Positions 9,952 to 21,593 of a stretch of DNA of 64,000 bases are shown one piece after another (the stretch's first letter is position 1; every line of letters starts with the position of its first letter). The stretch lies in NCBI GenBank assembly GCA_905221615.1, contig CAJNDT010002902.1:620001-684000 (forward strand), written 5' to 3'. Source of the DNA: Symbiodinium sp. CCMP2592. Lineage: Eukaryota; Sar; Dinophyceae; Suessiales; Symbiodiniaceae. The notes under the pieces were generated by a model. It saw only the letters and a list, made by a program, of their open reading frames with translations, ran no database searches and was not told where the DNA came from. A program made the translations under genes and the position numbers.

Positions 9952-12499
9952 TCGGGCAGAGGGAGATGCACAAACATTTACAGCCACAGATGCTATCCTT
10001 CATAAGGAAACAATGACGAGCACACAAGCTAAAGCGACGAGATAAGACTATGCTGTTTGCTTGGTTACGTACATGCGAGCGACTTTTCGTGTTTCGTAAC
10101 AGCCGCTGATTAAGCGGACTACGGCAGCGTATGCATCGGTAAAGAAACGAATGATCAACAACTCGTCGTACAGAATCACATACAGCTATAGCTAAGTGGG
10201 CACCTGAGCGCTGTGGCTGATACCTAGATATAGCCTGATACAGCTATGTATGTGTATAATACCATACATGTGCTTGTGTTGGACCAAGGCATATCTATGG
10301 GCCTATGCGTGTATCTGCGTACTTGCCTATCTGTGCTTCGGGATAACTGCACAAATTTACGAGAGTGTGCGGCTAGAAATAGGCAGAGGGACGGCTAGCT
10401 GCATCCCGTGTCGTTAAATTCATGAGAGAAATAAATGTTCAAACTTTCTCGAGGAAGTGCCAAAAACTGGAAGTACAGTAAGAAAGTTGACACGGGACTG
10501 ACGCCGTTTCCTTGTCTTGGTTAGGTTCATGAGCACCAGGGCTCCAACTTTATCATAGCACTTGCTACACTCAAGTACATACACAGTCTTTAACATATGC
10601 ATGTAGCTGGAGCAGTTCAGGACATGTCCTAGTATGGAAATGAAAGAGCAAGACAGGCGGTGCTGCTGCTGAAACTGCACAGTTCAGCGAATAACACGTT
10701 GGAGACCGTTCAATGTTTTTCAAACCAGTTTTAAACTTCCTGTAGAGCAGAAAGAAAGCCAACAATGCAACGGCGGGAAAGGAAAGAAACCCAAAACAAA
10801 AAGATCAACACCCAATGCCCCATGGAACCCAAAAGATGAAATCAAAACATTCCTGAACTCAATGTCTGCAGCCTTGTTGGCTATAGACTCAAACTAGTGG
10901 CAGTTGTGTGCTTGTGGTTGTTGGCTGTGGTGTTGTGACAAGGCGGTGATGGTTGTTTTCGCATGGCGTTCTGTGATTGCTGTTCTTCGTCGATCTTTGC
11001 TTCTCGGTGCTGTGTGTTTGTGCATGTTGTGTTGTGTGTTGCAGCGCGGTGTGGCTGTTGAATTGTTTTTTTCGGTGCTGGTGATACTCTTAGTCATGTG
11101 CACATATCGGACCGCATATTTGTTCTCCTTGCATTATTGACTCGTCAGTCCTAAGTTAAAAGTTAATCCTTAGGACATGCATGAACGGAGTCTCGCCCTC
11201 GTCTCGGAATAGAAACACGTCGGTCAATAGGACTCAATGCGGGGGGGTACCATGTATATGTCACATATATACCTACATAATCATACATACATAAACACAT
11301 ACGTAGCGTGTAGGACGCGGCGCACCCTGCGTGGTGCAAGGGGAGCCATTGCATCCGGGCGCCAAGCTCTGCATATCTTGTGTCATAGCCTGAGCTTGGA
11401 TGAACTCACGGCGTACACCTGTTCGGAAGTTGCTGAGGTCTGCGCCACCCACACTCAACTCTCCACCCCATTCTGCCAGGCAGATGGCAAAGACCTCGAA
11501 TAATGTAGATGAACACACAAACTGGTAGCTCCGCATTGCACAAGCCGCAATGTGCTGCTGAACTTGCAAGACTCAGCGCATGAACTGCAGTGTTGACATG
11601 GGCTTTGTCTTTGAAAAGATCCTGCTCGCAGCAGACCGTAGAGACATGTCGAGACCAGAGACACATTCACATGCGACTCCTTCAGCACATTGGACCTTCC
11701 AGTAATGCCATGGGGTGCCAAGCCAAAGATGCCGTTCACCTTCGAAGTCTTACCAGCGATCAATCAGTCTGATTGCATCAGCGGCAGGTACTTTCAGCGA
11801 CTGCCTTCATTTGTGGCATCAGTCACTGGACGCTGCTGGTATCTTGCCAACCCGATACGATGTTGCTTCCATTGATCCGTGCCATTACTGAGTGAGATGA
11901 TTGGTCGGAGCTTGGCTTGTCACAGCAGCAGAGCAGCCAAGTAACGACTACATTAAAGCCCACAACATCTCCACTAGTGATACTTCGACTTCATGCGGCG
12001 CACTCCCACCTTCTGGGTGTAGAAAAGCTTCCGCCTGCACTGACTGATGTGCGATGTGTGGTCCCGATCTGCAGAAGGAAACAAACACGATGCGCCAAGC
12101 TTCCGGCTCATCCAGATGGCAACCCAAGGAGGCTTCAACCGGGTGGTTGTCGGCATCAGACTCAGAGATGCAGCAGGTCGGCGAGCCAAGAGTCATGCAG
12201 CATGTAGTTGACAGCTCTTTTCCGAATGCCAGACAGTGTTGCGACATCGCTGAAGCTTCCTGAAGGACAAAGTCGGATCCTTCGAGTATAACGAGACGCA
12301 GCTTGCTCTGCGCCAAATGCTCTTTCATGCCGGTCATCAAGTGCGCGTCTATGGGCAGGTGACATGAGCAAGCTTGCGGCGCTGGGAAAACTGCGTTAAA
12401 GACGTTATTGTCTGACTCTTGTCAGGCTACCTGCCTTTTCATCTACATGCTTCTCAACCTTCATCTGAATGTACTGCAACTTCAGCCAACACAGCATGT
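9952..12499. other. No gene called; one weak minus-strand frame
   Basis: Mostly unrecognised sequence. A minus-strand frame at about 12340-11948 reads through 130 codons (for example KLRLVILEGSDFVLQEAS) and could be an exon, but no family is recognisable and no splice evidence supports it. A GT-rich stretch at 10900-11100 has no gene. Confidence 0.45.
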
Positions 12500-13450
12500 T
12501 TATGCATCCTTGCCTGCTCCTAGTGCCAACCTTTCACTGCCCCCCTCAATGGCCTTCATGTTGGCAAGGTCCTCCTCGGACACAAAGTAGTCCTCACCCT
12601 CGTCATCATCAATTTCTTCTTCGATTGGAGGAAGCTCCTTCATCATGTGAGTCACACCTTCAGCGTCGGTGTCGCCGACTGCAGCATATCCCACCGATTC
12701 ATAGAGCAATCTAGCAGGTTTGTACTCGTCAATGTGCAAGTACATCTTGCTGTCTTTCCAAATGTATCTGACCACATCCTCCGCCACTCTGAGTAATGCT
12801 TTTCCAATACCTGACCGTCGGAAGGGAGGAGCGACACAAAGATTGCTCAAGTATGGTTGCTTGGTGACTCCCTCAGGGAGGCTCTCATCATCATCTTCAG
12901 GTCGACGGCCATCGTTCGCAAGGACACAAAGCTCCACATAAGCAACCAAGGGGCCCTGCTTTGCTCGGGCCACCAGTGCCATGCTCTCGTCCTGTTTAAC
13001 CGGACGGCGGAGGTTTTGATATTGCAGGGATACGTCAAGTCGCATCTGCATCCCCTTGGCAATCTTGTCGGTCTCGTCAGCGTCAATGAAGGCGTTCGCA
13101 TACTCTGCGAAGGGGTTAGATTCATCCCAGCGCTTCTTGGCGAGCATGCGATCGAAAGAGTCGACCATCAAAGCTGTCATCTCTTCGAGGTCACCCATAT
13201 CGGGCATGCCCACCTCGAGATCGGCCTCTTCTAACCGCTGAAGCGTCTCCGTATCTATTTTCTGCATCAGACCTTCGCCTGTAGGTATGCGGGAGAGGGT
13301 TATAGCCGATGCGGAGATGCGCCGCAACTTCCTCCCTGGCGTCCCCGTAGGCGATCTTGCTACAGACCCGACGAAGCCCAGCGGCAAGCAGACCAAACTT
13401 GCCAGGCCGAACAAAACCACATGGAAATTCCGTCTGCGCTGGAAGTCCAT
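12500..13450 (-). CDS. GNAT-family N-acetyltransferase, probably plastid-targeted
   Basis: An intronless frame of 316 codons from the ATG at 13448-13450. I prefer this start because it puts a signal-like leader first: MDFQRRR, then a hydrophobic run (VVLFGLASLVCLPLGF), a FVGS site, and an Arg/Ser-rich transit-like segment. This bipartite pattern is known for plastid proteins of peridinin dinoflagellates. The C-terminal half has a GNAT fold signature: YLSNLCVAPPFRRSGIGKAL holds the acetyl-CoA loop (RRSGIG), followed by AARLLYESVGY-type text (PARLLYESVGYAAVG), the usual last strand/helix. The tail is acidic (EEEIDDDEGEDYF). Substrate is unknown. The frame is open 157 codons further upstream, which I judge to be leader. 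A further 3' exon cannot be excluded. Confidence 0.8.
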   Translation of the reverse strand: MDFQRRRNFHVVLFGLASLVCLPLGFVGSVARSPTGTPGRKLRRISASAITLSRIPTGEGLMQKIDTETLQRLEEADLEVGMPDMGDLEEMTALMVDSFDRMLAKKRWDESNPFAEYANAFIDADETDKIAKGMQMRLDVSLQYQNLRRPVKQDESMALVARAKQGPLVAYVELCVLANDGRRPEDDDESLPEGVTKQPYLSNLCVAPPFRRSGIGKALLRVAEDVVRYIWKDSKMYLHIDEYKPARLLYESVGYAAVGDTDAEGVTHMMKELPPIEEEIDDDEGEDYFVSEEDLANMKAIEGGSERLALGAGKDA

Positions 13451-16271
13451 GGCGTCCAAAGGAAAGACTTCTCTTTTAGAGCTCACTTCTGCGCTTCTTG
13501 CAAGCTTCTGAATGACTGCATACTTTACATGGGCTAGGTGTAACACACAGAACGAATGTCGATTCTCAGAAATAGCTTTGCACACAGTTGCGTTACTGCA
13601 CCGGCTGGTGCAGGGTGCGTCGCCAGCTGGTGCCACAGATTGCCACAGATTCGCAGCAAGTGAAGCAGCTACACAGAAGGTCTCATCTGCATGGCATGCT
13701 GAGTGCCGATCACCGTTTAGCATCACGAGGTCACGGAACCAGATGCCAGAAATACTGCTTCCTGCTGTAGGGGAGGGGGCAGACACGACTATAGAGCATG
13801 GGCTAACTCTGTGGCGCTGAACAACTCTGAATCCTTCAGAGTAGGATTGCAGGTACCCACACCGAGCTGCATCACAACGGTTGCAGTCTGGACCTGCGCT
13901 CGGCGCAGGGCACATACTCATTGCAGCTCAGGCTGCGCACCACATGGCAACGTTCTGGATGTGTTTGAGGCCTCGCGAAGCCAGAGAGCAGACGGATGCG
14001 GAATTGGGGAGCGCCGGCACACGGCCTCCATGTCAAAAGGCGGATCGAGATGATTTCCGCAGTGGCCTGGCAAGAACGCATGGAAGCTTTTCATAACGGC
14101 TTGCTAGCAAAACTGCCGGATCGACTACAGCCGGCACATGGGAAACCTCGTCTTCTCACATCGACACCGTGTAGTGATCTCTACATCGACACAAGCTGGT
14201 CTGTCTGCTCACGGAAACGGAGCGTCCCTGAAAGTCAGGGTCGCTGACAGTCCATCAAGAACCGGGGATGCGACCACAGAGTGCACTACCGGTGTCAACT
14301 ATGACCTGAGCTCAAACCGTCGGTTCGCCCTGCAAGTAGCTGCGGCTAAGACAAGTCTGTTTGATGTATTGTTTCACCGTTTGACTCGCATGCGCTGGTT
14401 ACAAAAGAAAAAAGCTAATGCATTTTGCAGACGCTCTCCGTGTCGGAGGAGGTTTAACCGTGGTGTTTCAATGTGCACGGAGCACAAGCTCCGTGGCACA
14501 GCTGACTGTCCTGGTATGATTGCAATTATTCTTGTTGAAGCAGAGCGACGACACTTTTCCTGAGAGGTTGAGCCCTGCTCGAAGACTAAGGTGGCACTAG
14601 AAATTGCGGGGATTCAGCTAAGGCTCTCACCGATGCTGATTGAGGTGGCGTTCCCACAAGCAGCTCCTAACACTGTTGGATTCTGACAAGCATTCTGGGA
14701 GATCCTGAAGCTCTGCTGAGGCGGCAGCTGCGAAAAAGTATGCATATGCATTGATGTTGCCGAAGAGCTTTGTTCGCTCAACCTGTCTCCGAGCCGAGAA
14801 CACCCGTGGAGGGTGCACTGCTGCCTCTATTGCAACAGCAGCACGTGCAACAACTCACACAGTCGCTGAGAAAGCTAAGACACTCCATTGTCTGGAGCGG
14901 CTGCTGCACAGAAACTCCTTGCACGACTAATTGCAGACATACAGGTTTTCCAAACGCAAGGAGCGCAGGGCAGCTACCTGATGCCCACCAGCAACAGGAC
15001 TTGCACCTGGCAAGCGACAAGTTTCTCTCCGACCTTCTGGAGCGGGGCCACAGCAACAGACGATCAGCTTCAGACAACTTTCTGTGCCATTCCATGTCGC
15101 GACCCGTCTGCAACACCTATTTCCTCTTCAGTTTCTGGGTTTCTGGACTACTTGGAGGAGGATGCTCAGTTGGGCAAGAGGATTGTCGGCGGCTCTGCTC
15201 AAGCAAGCTCGATCATGAGAAAGTCTTTCACGCTCAGGGATTTGATCGACCCTTCCTTGCTTGAGGTGCGTCTCAATTGCAGCATCTTAGAATCTTCAAT
15301 AAATTCCAGCATGCACGCGGCCTGGAACCGTTCAAGCCCAGCACGATAGGCAGGTCACAGGATTGCTGCACAAAGGTCCATCACTGGTCCAATCATACCA
15401 GGCTATACATCGGCTGCCCGTGCCCTCCAGGCAGGTCAACCAAAAGCTGGCTCCGCTTTGAGCTTCGCCTCGTCCGGCTGTGGAAATCATTGGCCAGGAA
15501 GAGGCAGAAGCACGGCACATGCGAAGGTGTCGAGATTCGAAAAAAACAGCGCAAAATACAGATGGAGGGGTGGAGATTGTACTGCGTTTACTTGCATCGA
15601 CACACGTCGCATGCACATCCAGGTCTGTCGCAGAAAAACGATATGAATAATTACACCCGCTATGACCTGAAGGTGCACGGAAAATCACTCTAAAAACATC
15701 TAGACGACGTCACCGAGTGAAAAGAACAATGCTCGAGAAGCATCTGTCAAAATGCGACTGCCGGAGACGTGTGTTGATAAGCCTTCAAGAGATGTGCCAG
15801 CTGTCCTGGAGCCTGCGGCTTCCGAGAAGTCGAGAGTCTCGAGAGCTGACAGCAGCTGTGTGCATCGCACTTTTGTCGGCTCGCAAATTAGTTGGCACTG
15901 TGCCATTTGGCACGCGCTGCCGCGCTGCGCGCTTCCGCGCTGCGTCCCGCTCACTGCAGCTCTGATGCGAATCAGGCAAGTCTTTTGCTGCAGCCGCGCG
16001 TGGGCAGGCATCTCGCAGTGGCCCAAGCTTTCGGGCTCTCATCTTTACGGCGAACCATCTCCTGCAGATAATTTCTTCGCAGAGTGCTACCCGGCCTGAA
16101 AGCACTGCCTCGCAGAACTCGATCATGAGCCTTTCTCGCCTGGATGCTCAACATGGACCCTATGTTATGTCATGTCGATTGGCGAGCCTTGATGCTCAAG
16201 ATCAATGACTTGCCTTGCAGGCAGATGCTTAGACCGGACCCTTCGGAGCCTCTTGCTCTGGGCCCGGGGGC
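13451..16271. other. No gene seen up to the assembly gap
   Basis: Both strands were read; frames of 60-160 codons exist but none shows a family motif. The copia element's 3' end is not found here. If it lies between this sequence and 16372 it is hidden in the gap or absent. Confidence 0.5.
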
Positions 16272-16371
16272 NNNNNNNNNNNNNNNNNNNNNNNNNNNNN
16301 NNNNNNNNNNNNNNNNNNNNNNNNNNNNNNNNNNNNNNNNNNNNNNNNNNNNNNNNNNNNNNNNNNNNNNN
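16272..16371. other. Assembly gap (100 N)
   Basis: Exactly 100 N, the conventional size for a gap of unknown length. It cuts the last coding frame of the copia element, so order and distance across it are not guaranteed. Confidence 1.
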
Positions 16372-16535
16372 GGGTCCTTCACTCTCACTCCCAGGAACTG
16401 CAGCCGAATCTTGGCCTTGTGGCGTCTCGTGGCTGCGAGCATGTTCCCTTGGAACAATAGCTGGAGTCTTTCATTGTACACTCTCTTCCTCTGTTGCTCA
16501 TCGGTCCTTGAGACCGCTTCGGTGATGCGTCTGCT

Positions 16536-19500
16536 CTAATGGGTCCATAGTTGCTCATGCCTCACCAAGTCCTCGATCAGCACCCACCCTCCTTCATCAC
16601 ATCGAATGACGCTGCTGAATGCCACCTGGCACCTGTTGTCACGCCATTCCGAGCCTGGGCGCCTGGCGATTCTGTGACGCAGGTCAGATTGAATGCATGA
16701 TAGCGCCCAATCCGCGTTCCTTCTGCGATGATGGGTGATGTTGCGAAGGACAACTTCGTTCACGATGTCCCATCGATTGTTGATGAAGCTTGCACCCCTG
16801 GTTGGGATCAGGTCGAGAATCCCGCACCGGATTGGCCTTCCGCCGCCGATGCATTCATAGCCTGCATTGGTGTAGCCCTGAGTGGTATCATCAAAAGCAA
16901 AGCTAGGACGGTCTCCTCGTTGAGGTAGGCGTCGGTCGCGATGGTCCGAAAGCTGCTCAATGAGGTCCACCACCCGCTGGCTATTCTCTGGTCCTGATTC
17001 CTGCAGTGGTACGCCACAATCATCATGTAGGCCCCGACGGTTTTCCACATCCGTGCAGAGATTGTGCTTGTTCTCATAACGGATCAAGACCACATCACCC
17101 CGTACGGCTTCGCCTCCGCGTCGCGGTCGTGCTTTGGCCTTGGGTCGTCGGTCCGAGGATGCAACACTCACATGGTCTGTGGTGTCAACGTCCATTGGCT
17201 CAGCCTCTTGTGGAGGTACTCGACGTGGATATCGAAGAAGGCTTTCCTTGATGATCTGGATGCCTCGAAGTACCAGATCCCGGGTTGCAGCATTTTCCGT
17301 GCAATTGGACAGAGTGTGTAGATCACTTCCACAAGCGATACAGAACGTGAGGCGGTCGCTTCCGACCGACATTTCGCCCTGAGCGAGTACTCCCACATAG
17401 TCCTGAAGCTGTGCGACAAATCCTTCACGAATCGCCTGCCTGGGATCAGGGCCTTCTGCACCTTGTTCTTCTTCGGGTTGCGCATCCACATCTACATCCT
17501 GTGCAGGTATTGGTGGAGCAACGGAGACCCCTGGATCGTCCGTGACGTTGTCAGCGGCCTGTGTCTCGTCGGTTCTCGTAATCTCTACGGGGTAGATATC
17601 ACCATCGACGATCACTGTGAAATCAATCACGAGGTCAGCGGACATGTTGTTTACGATCTCAGCGACTGCTTCATTCTTCTTGGGCGGTGTCCTTTTGCGT
17701 GGGGAGTCAACCGTGATCAGCTCGATAGCTTCGGCCGACGCGTAGCGGAAGAATGATCTTTCGATTCCCCTCACGCACGCATTTGCTCCCTCAAGGCCAC
17801 CCCAGTTCGGAAAATGACTTGGGTGTCTCATTGCAATTGTAAGAAGCCCGAGCGCCAGCTCCACCGTGTCACCCAGGAGTTCCTCCTTGGGCAAGGCTGA
17901 CCCTCTGTAGCATTCTTGGCGCTCCTCCGTAGTCAAAAGCATTCTCATGAAACCAGCATAAGCGCAGTTCCCGGCATCGTAGTAGCAGATGTAGCATGTC
18001 TTGCCTTCGGAATCGTATCCTCTGTCCCATGCCAACTGTTTGGCCTTTCCCCATGCCGCGTACTCGATGGCCTGACTGGCTGTGATTCGGAGACCACCGT
18101 AGTGATAAACCGTCTTGCCAATGTCTTCGTAGACCACTTCCGCACAAGCTTTGAGGAACTCCTTGATGTCCATGCGAGGGTCCACAAATTGAAGCCTCAG
18201 GTCATAAAGGTGCTTTGCGCAAGCCAAGGTGTACTTCTGGGACGCGACCAGGTCATTGAAGGAGCCGATTTGATGCTGCATCTTCAAAGCTGAAGTATGC
18301 GCGCACCCAATGCAGTGTCCAGGATACCCGTTTCCAGTCGGCTTGAAGAAGGCCTGTGCGTAGCACTCAGCCAACTTCATTGCGTCACATCCAGAGCAAT
18401 AGAACGTTCTCCCTTTGACATAGCCGGTGTTCGGGGTCGCATAGGTGTCGATCCGGAACCAGTAGTGCCTGTTGTCGTAGTAGGCTTCGGGGACGGTCAT
18501 GGCGACGTCAAAGTCCTGCCAGGTGACTGTGGACGATTCAGCGACCGTGTCACCCTGGGCACCCGACCTGATCTGTTGCTGCTGTTCTCCCGTAAACCAT
18601 GTCTGCGAAATCCTGGTGGACGTCTTGACTTCCCTCTTGTCCTCCCAAATCTCGACAAGCGACGGGTGAGCGACTGAGTCGGCGCGGACAGTTTCGTCCC
18701 ATGAGCGAACTTTCGATGCCTCAACAAAGCACGTGGATACCATCTTCTCGCAGAACAGCTGCTTCTCGTAGATAGCGAAGCCCAATTTGAAACTGACCCG
18801 ATTGTCCGGTGCTGGCACCTTTTCGGCTGACAGTGTATGCACGCCTGATGACGCATGTTTCGTCTGGCTGTACATTCTTGACCAAAACGAAGATCCATGA
18901 ATCACCACGCATGCTCGGGCTCGCAACTCCAGTTCAATATACATTCCCAGCGCGTGGAAACCGTTGAACAGAGAAGCCTTGTGCTGAAGGTAATTGCTAG
19001 CTGCTCCAACGAACCGTAAGTCGTGATTGATGTTGACAATTGGAGGGCGCGTGGTACGCTTCCCTGCCGCAATGATATGGTCAACGTACGTGATCTTGAG
19101 CTGTCGCTGCAAGTCAGTGCGAATTGCTGCTCCGTCTCCGACCTCACTCATCGGAAAGGACATGTTCTCGATGAGGATCGCCTGGAGAGACAGATGGTAA
19201 TGCAATGTGACGGTTGCAAGCTGCTCTTCAGTCAAGCCGTCCAATGTCGCATTCACAGATTCCAACGATCCTTTTGTGACTTGGAAATTGTAGTTGGCAC
19301 CTGTGGTGATCGACGGGCTCACAATGTAGATCTCGCTCCATCCATGCATGCCGAGGTTCTCTCTCACCGTGTGCGTTGATCCCCTGGTCCTTGCAACCAT
19401 GTCAAAGTCTTGGACGAGGATTGTGCACTGAGAGCGCATAGTTGCGGCATCAGGTTTGCCACCCATACCCAAACTATTGCGAAATCCGTTCAGCGTGTTC

Positions 19501-19949
19501 ATGGTGTTGATCCTTGCTTCTTCCGGAATTTCATCGTTGTCGACAAGATCGCTGTCTGCCTCGATCATCACTGCCGAGGTAAGCATTGGAGGATAAGGAA
19601 GATGCACGCATGATACCAATGCCAATGCATGGTACAGCCGTGAATACATTCGTAACCACACCTTTGTACTCAGCTTCACGTAGACCTTCAGGTTGAGACC
19701 CTTGTCATCATTTTGAGAGACGGCACGGATCCTTGCCAAATAGGTCACCAGTCTTCTGACGTAATGCTGAATCGGTGTGGTCCCCACGTCGTGGTTGGCC
19801 ACAAACTTTGGCGTCTCATCAATGGTAGGTGGGTACTCGTCTTGATCACGGGTCGTCGTCAGCAAGATCGAGCGACAGCCCTTCTCATCGATGTTGACAT
19901 AATGGTACCAACTTTCCTGAGCGCCAGCGGGATTGGAGCTTCCTCCCAT
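16536..19949 (-). CDS. Copia extra ORF C, 1137 codons, unknown function, with CCHC knuckle
   Basis: Starts at an ATG (19947-19949) inside the 3' end of ORF B, overlapping it by 91 bases in the -1 frame. I do not recognise the protein as a whole. Two probable metal sites stand out: CSGC ... HCIGCAH in the middle, and CIACGSDLHTLSNC, an exact C-x2-C-x4-H-x4-C retroviral-type zinc knuckle, at about residue 860. A basic stretch (RRPKAKARPRRGG) follows. The stop is TAG, and the same frame stays open past it for at least 54 codons (RKRVYNERLQLLFQG ...) to the assembly gap, so the protein may be longer or the TAG a recent mutation. It belongs to the copia element by strand and spacing; a structural or nucleic-acid-binding role is only inference. 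Confidence 0.7.
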   Translation of the reverse strand: MGGSSNPAGAQESWYHYVNIDEKGCRSILLTTTRDQDEYPPTIDETPKFVANHDVGTTPIQHYVRRLVTYLARIRAVSQNDDKGLNLKVYVKLSTKVWLRMYSRLYHALALVSCVHLPYPPMLTSAVMIEADSDLVDNDEIPEEARINTMNTLNGFRNSLGMGGKPDAATMRSQCTILVQDFDMVARTRGSTHTVRENLGMHGWSEIYIVSPSITTGANYNFQVTKGSLESVNATLDGLTEEQLATVTLHYHLSLQAILIENMSFPMSEVGDGAAIRTDLQRQLKITYVDHIIAAGKRTTRPPIVNINHDLRFVGAASNYLQHKASLFNGFHALGMYIELELRARACVVIHGSSFWSRMYSQTKHASSGVHTLSAEKVPAPDNRVSFKLGFAIYEKQLFCEKMVSTCFVEASKVRSWDETVRADSVAHPSLVEIWEDKREVKTSTRISQTWFTGEQQQQIRSGAQGDTVAESSTVTWQDFDVAMTVPEAYYDNRHYWFRIDTYATPNTGYVKGRTFYCSGCDAMKLAECYAQAFFKPTGNGYPGHCIGCAHTSALKMQHQIGSFNDLVASQKYTLACAKHLYDLRLQFVDPRMDIKEFLKACAEVVYEDIGKTVYHYGGLRITASQAIEYAAWGKAKQLAWDRGYDSEGKTCYICYYDAGNCAYAGFMRMLLTTEERQECYRGSALPKEELLGDTVELALGLLTIAMRHPSHFPNWGGLEGANACVRGIERSFFRYASAEAIELITVDSPRKRTPPKKNEAVAEIVNNMSADLVIDFTVIVDGDIYPVEITRTDETQAADNVTDDPGVSVAPPIPAQDVDVDAQPEEEQGAEGPDPRQAIREGFVAQLQDYVGVLAQGEMSVGSDRLTFCIACGSDLHTLSNCTENAATRDLVLRGIQIIKESLLRYPRRVPPQEAEPMDVDTTDHVSVASSDRRPKAKARPRRGGEAVRGDVVLIRYENKHNLCTDVENRRGLHDDCGVPLQESGPENSQRVVDLIEQLSDHRDRRLPQRGDRPSFAFDDTTQGYTNAGYECIGGGRPIRCGILDLIPTRGASFINNRWDIVNEVVLRNITHHRRRNADWALSCIQSDLRHRIARRPGSEWRDNRCQVAFSSVIRCDEGGWVLIEDLVRHEQLWTH

Positions 19950-21481
19950 GTCGGTTGCGATGGTTCCTCTTCCGGCTGCGAAGTCGGTTGTTGTGGAGGA
20001 GGTGCCGCAGAAGATGACGACGCCGATGCCGTTGCCTCGTCCGTCCTTGCCCTCTTTGGTCCGTGGCTAGGGGTGGCTCGAGGTCCGGCAGCGGATCCTT
20101 GCGATTGTTCCGGCGTTCTTCCATGCTCAGGGTGCACTATTCCTTCCGGTTCGAGGTTGCTTGCCGTAGGCATCGCAACTCTCCCCGTTGAGTATACCCA
20201 GCTAGGATGCCGTTGAAGGTTGGGCGGAAATAGGCCATCATCTTGCGTAAGCGGATTTGGTGCCCTCATCTGTTGGAATTCCGCTTCCCATATGCCCAAT
20301 GTGGCGCGTTTGGTATAGCAGTCGACCACGTACCCAGATTCAACTCCGCATTGATTCCAGGTGTAGCCACGGAACGCATCCGGCAATTGGAAACCGTTCT
20401 TGTCCTGAGCTGCACATACAGCATCCACATGGTACTTGAGGAAAGCATACGTGGTGTAGTCGGAATCAGGGAGCACGTCGTTAGACCATCTGTAATGCGG
20501 GAGTCCAGTTTGTGGATCGACCCATGATACGTAGGAATGAAGCACGTGGAGACAGACACTGAACGCCTGGAGTGAATTCATCGCAAAGGCGAGCGGATGT
20601 CCCATGCCTTGAGGCAATGTGCGCATCATCAAAGCCAGCTGGTGAACGTTGATTGGCGTAGCGCCATCGTTGCTCGCTGCGCATTCCTGGTTGTAGGTCC
20701 GAAGCCCATACCCAGTGTGCTTTGCGAACATGTACATCAGCTTGCACACCCTACATAACGTAGGATCTCCCAACAGGTCGGATTGGTCAGGTGCTCTGCC
20801 TGACATAGGCAACTTGTGGTAGTAGTCCTGATTCACCGTATACCATTGCTGAATTCTCGTGTCTGTCACGGTCTGGTAGGGCGTCTCCACGGAGTTGATG
20901 AGAACGGCGAGATTGTAGTACACGTCCGCGCTGACGATGTTCCTGGTTGCAGTGTTCAAGTCGAACCGAACTTGTTTTCTTTCTTGTTCCAGTTCAACCA
21001 CAGCCAACTTTGCATCATCGAGGATCACTTCCTCATCCACCATAAATCTTGTGATGGCACTGAACTTCCCTTCGTAGTCAGCAACAATGTGTTTGAGACC
21101 TCCACCAAACTTGATGACCATGGCGAGTATCTCCCCATAGGGCTTGTCCATGTACTCCTCCGGGGCAGCAAATATGCAAGCCTTGAGGATTTCTCGGACT
21201 CGAATGGCAAGATCCCCTCCTGGCGACAGATTTGCACACGTGAACAGCAAGACCAACGGAGGTGCTTTGAAAGCTGCCCATGTGCGAATGAGATCATTGT
21301 CGACCACTTTGTCTTTCGTAATCTTTGGTGGGAGCGAAACGCTCTGCGACGAATCCCCAGAATACATCTCCAGGAACTTGTGGAACTTCAGAAACGTCCG
21401 CAACATCCCACCAGATGGGAAAACTTCTTCGTGGTCCACTCCTTCGAAGGCCAGCTCGTAGGCATTGTAGCTTTCAGCCAT
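19859..21481 (-). CDS. Copia extra ORF B, 540 codons, unknown function
   Basis: Starts with ATG at 21481, 112 bases after the pol stop. The N-terminal roughly 400 residues look globular, with a CRVC motif and many aromatic residues; the last 110 are low-complexity, rich in Pro, Gln, Ser and Glu, with a KRAR patch. I cannot assign a family. Its size, its position before a knuckle-bearing ORF and its -1 overlap with ORF C recall gag-type layouts, but no capsid motif is evident, and an envelope-like role is not supported since no membrane segment or signal peptide is seen. Confidence 0.7.
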   Translation of the reverse strand: MAESYNAYELAFEGVDHEEVFPSGGMLRTFLKFHKFLEMYSGDSSQSVSLPPKITKDKVVDNDLIRTWAAFKAPPLVLLFTCANLSPGGDLAIRVREILKACIFAAPEEYMDKPYGEILAMVIKFGGGLKHIVADYEGKFSAITRFMVDEEVILDDAKLAVVELEQERKQVRFDLNTATRNIVSADVYYNLAVLINSVETPYQTVTDTRIQQWYTVNQDYYHKLPMSGRAPDQSDLLGDPTLCRVCKLMYMFAKHTGYGLRTYNQECAASNDGATPINVHQLALMMRTLPQGMGHPLAFAMNSLQAFSVCLHVLHSYVSWVDPQTGLPHYRWSNDVLPDSDYTTYAFLKYHVDAVCAAQDKNGFQLPDAFRGYTWNQCGVESGYVVDCYTKRATLGIWEAEFQQMRAPNPLTQDDGLFPPNLQRHPSWVYSTGRVAMPTASNLEPEGIVHPEHGRTPEQSQGSAAGPRATPSHGPKRARTDEATASASSSSAAPPPQQPTSQPEEEPSQPTWEEAPIPLALRKVGTIMSTSMRRAVARSC

Positions 21482-21593
21482 GGCTCGGGGTTCGGTCCTT
21501 CCTCCGTAGAAGAGAAGTCCCTACACCCTACTCGACTTCACGGTTCCGGGTTCTCCGTAAGAGGCACCCTTCCCCGATCCGTCTGGTCAGACC

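Noticed and set aside
8410..10045. Open frames of 270-502 codons over the G/T tract
   Set aside because: Repeat-derived; all frames are open on both strands with dipeptide or tetrapeptide repeats.
13451..16271. 3' LTR of the copia element
   Set aside because: No stretch resembling 42689-43183 was found on either strand left of the gap.
19859..21481. ORF B as an envelope protein
   Set aside because: No signal peptide, membrane segment or glycoprotein pattern; position alone is not evidence.
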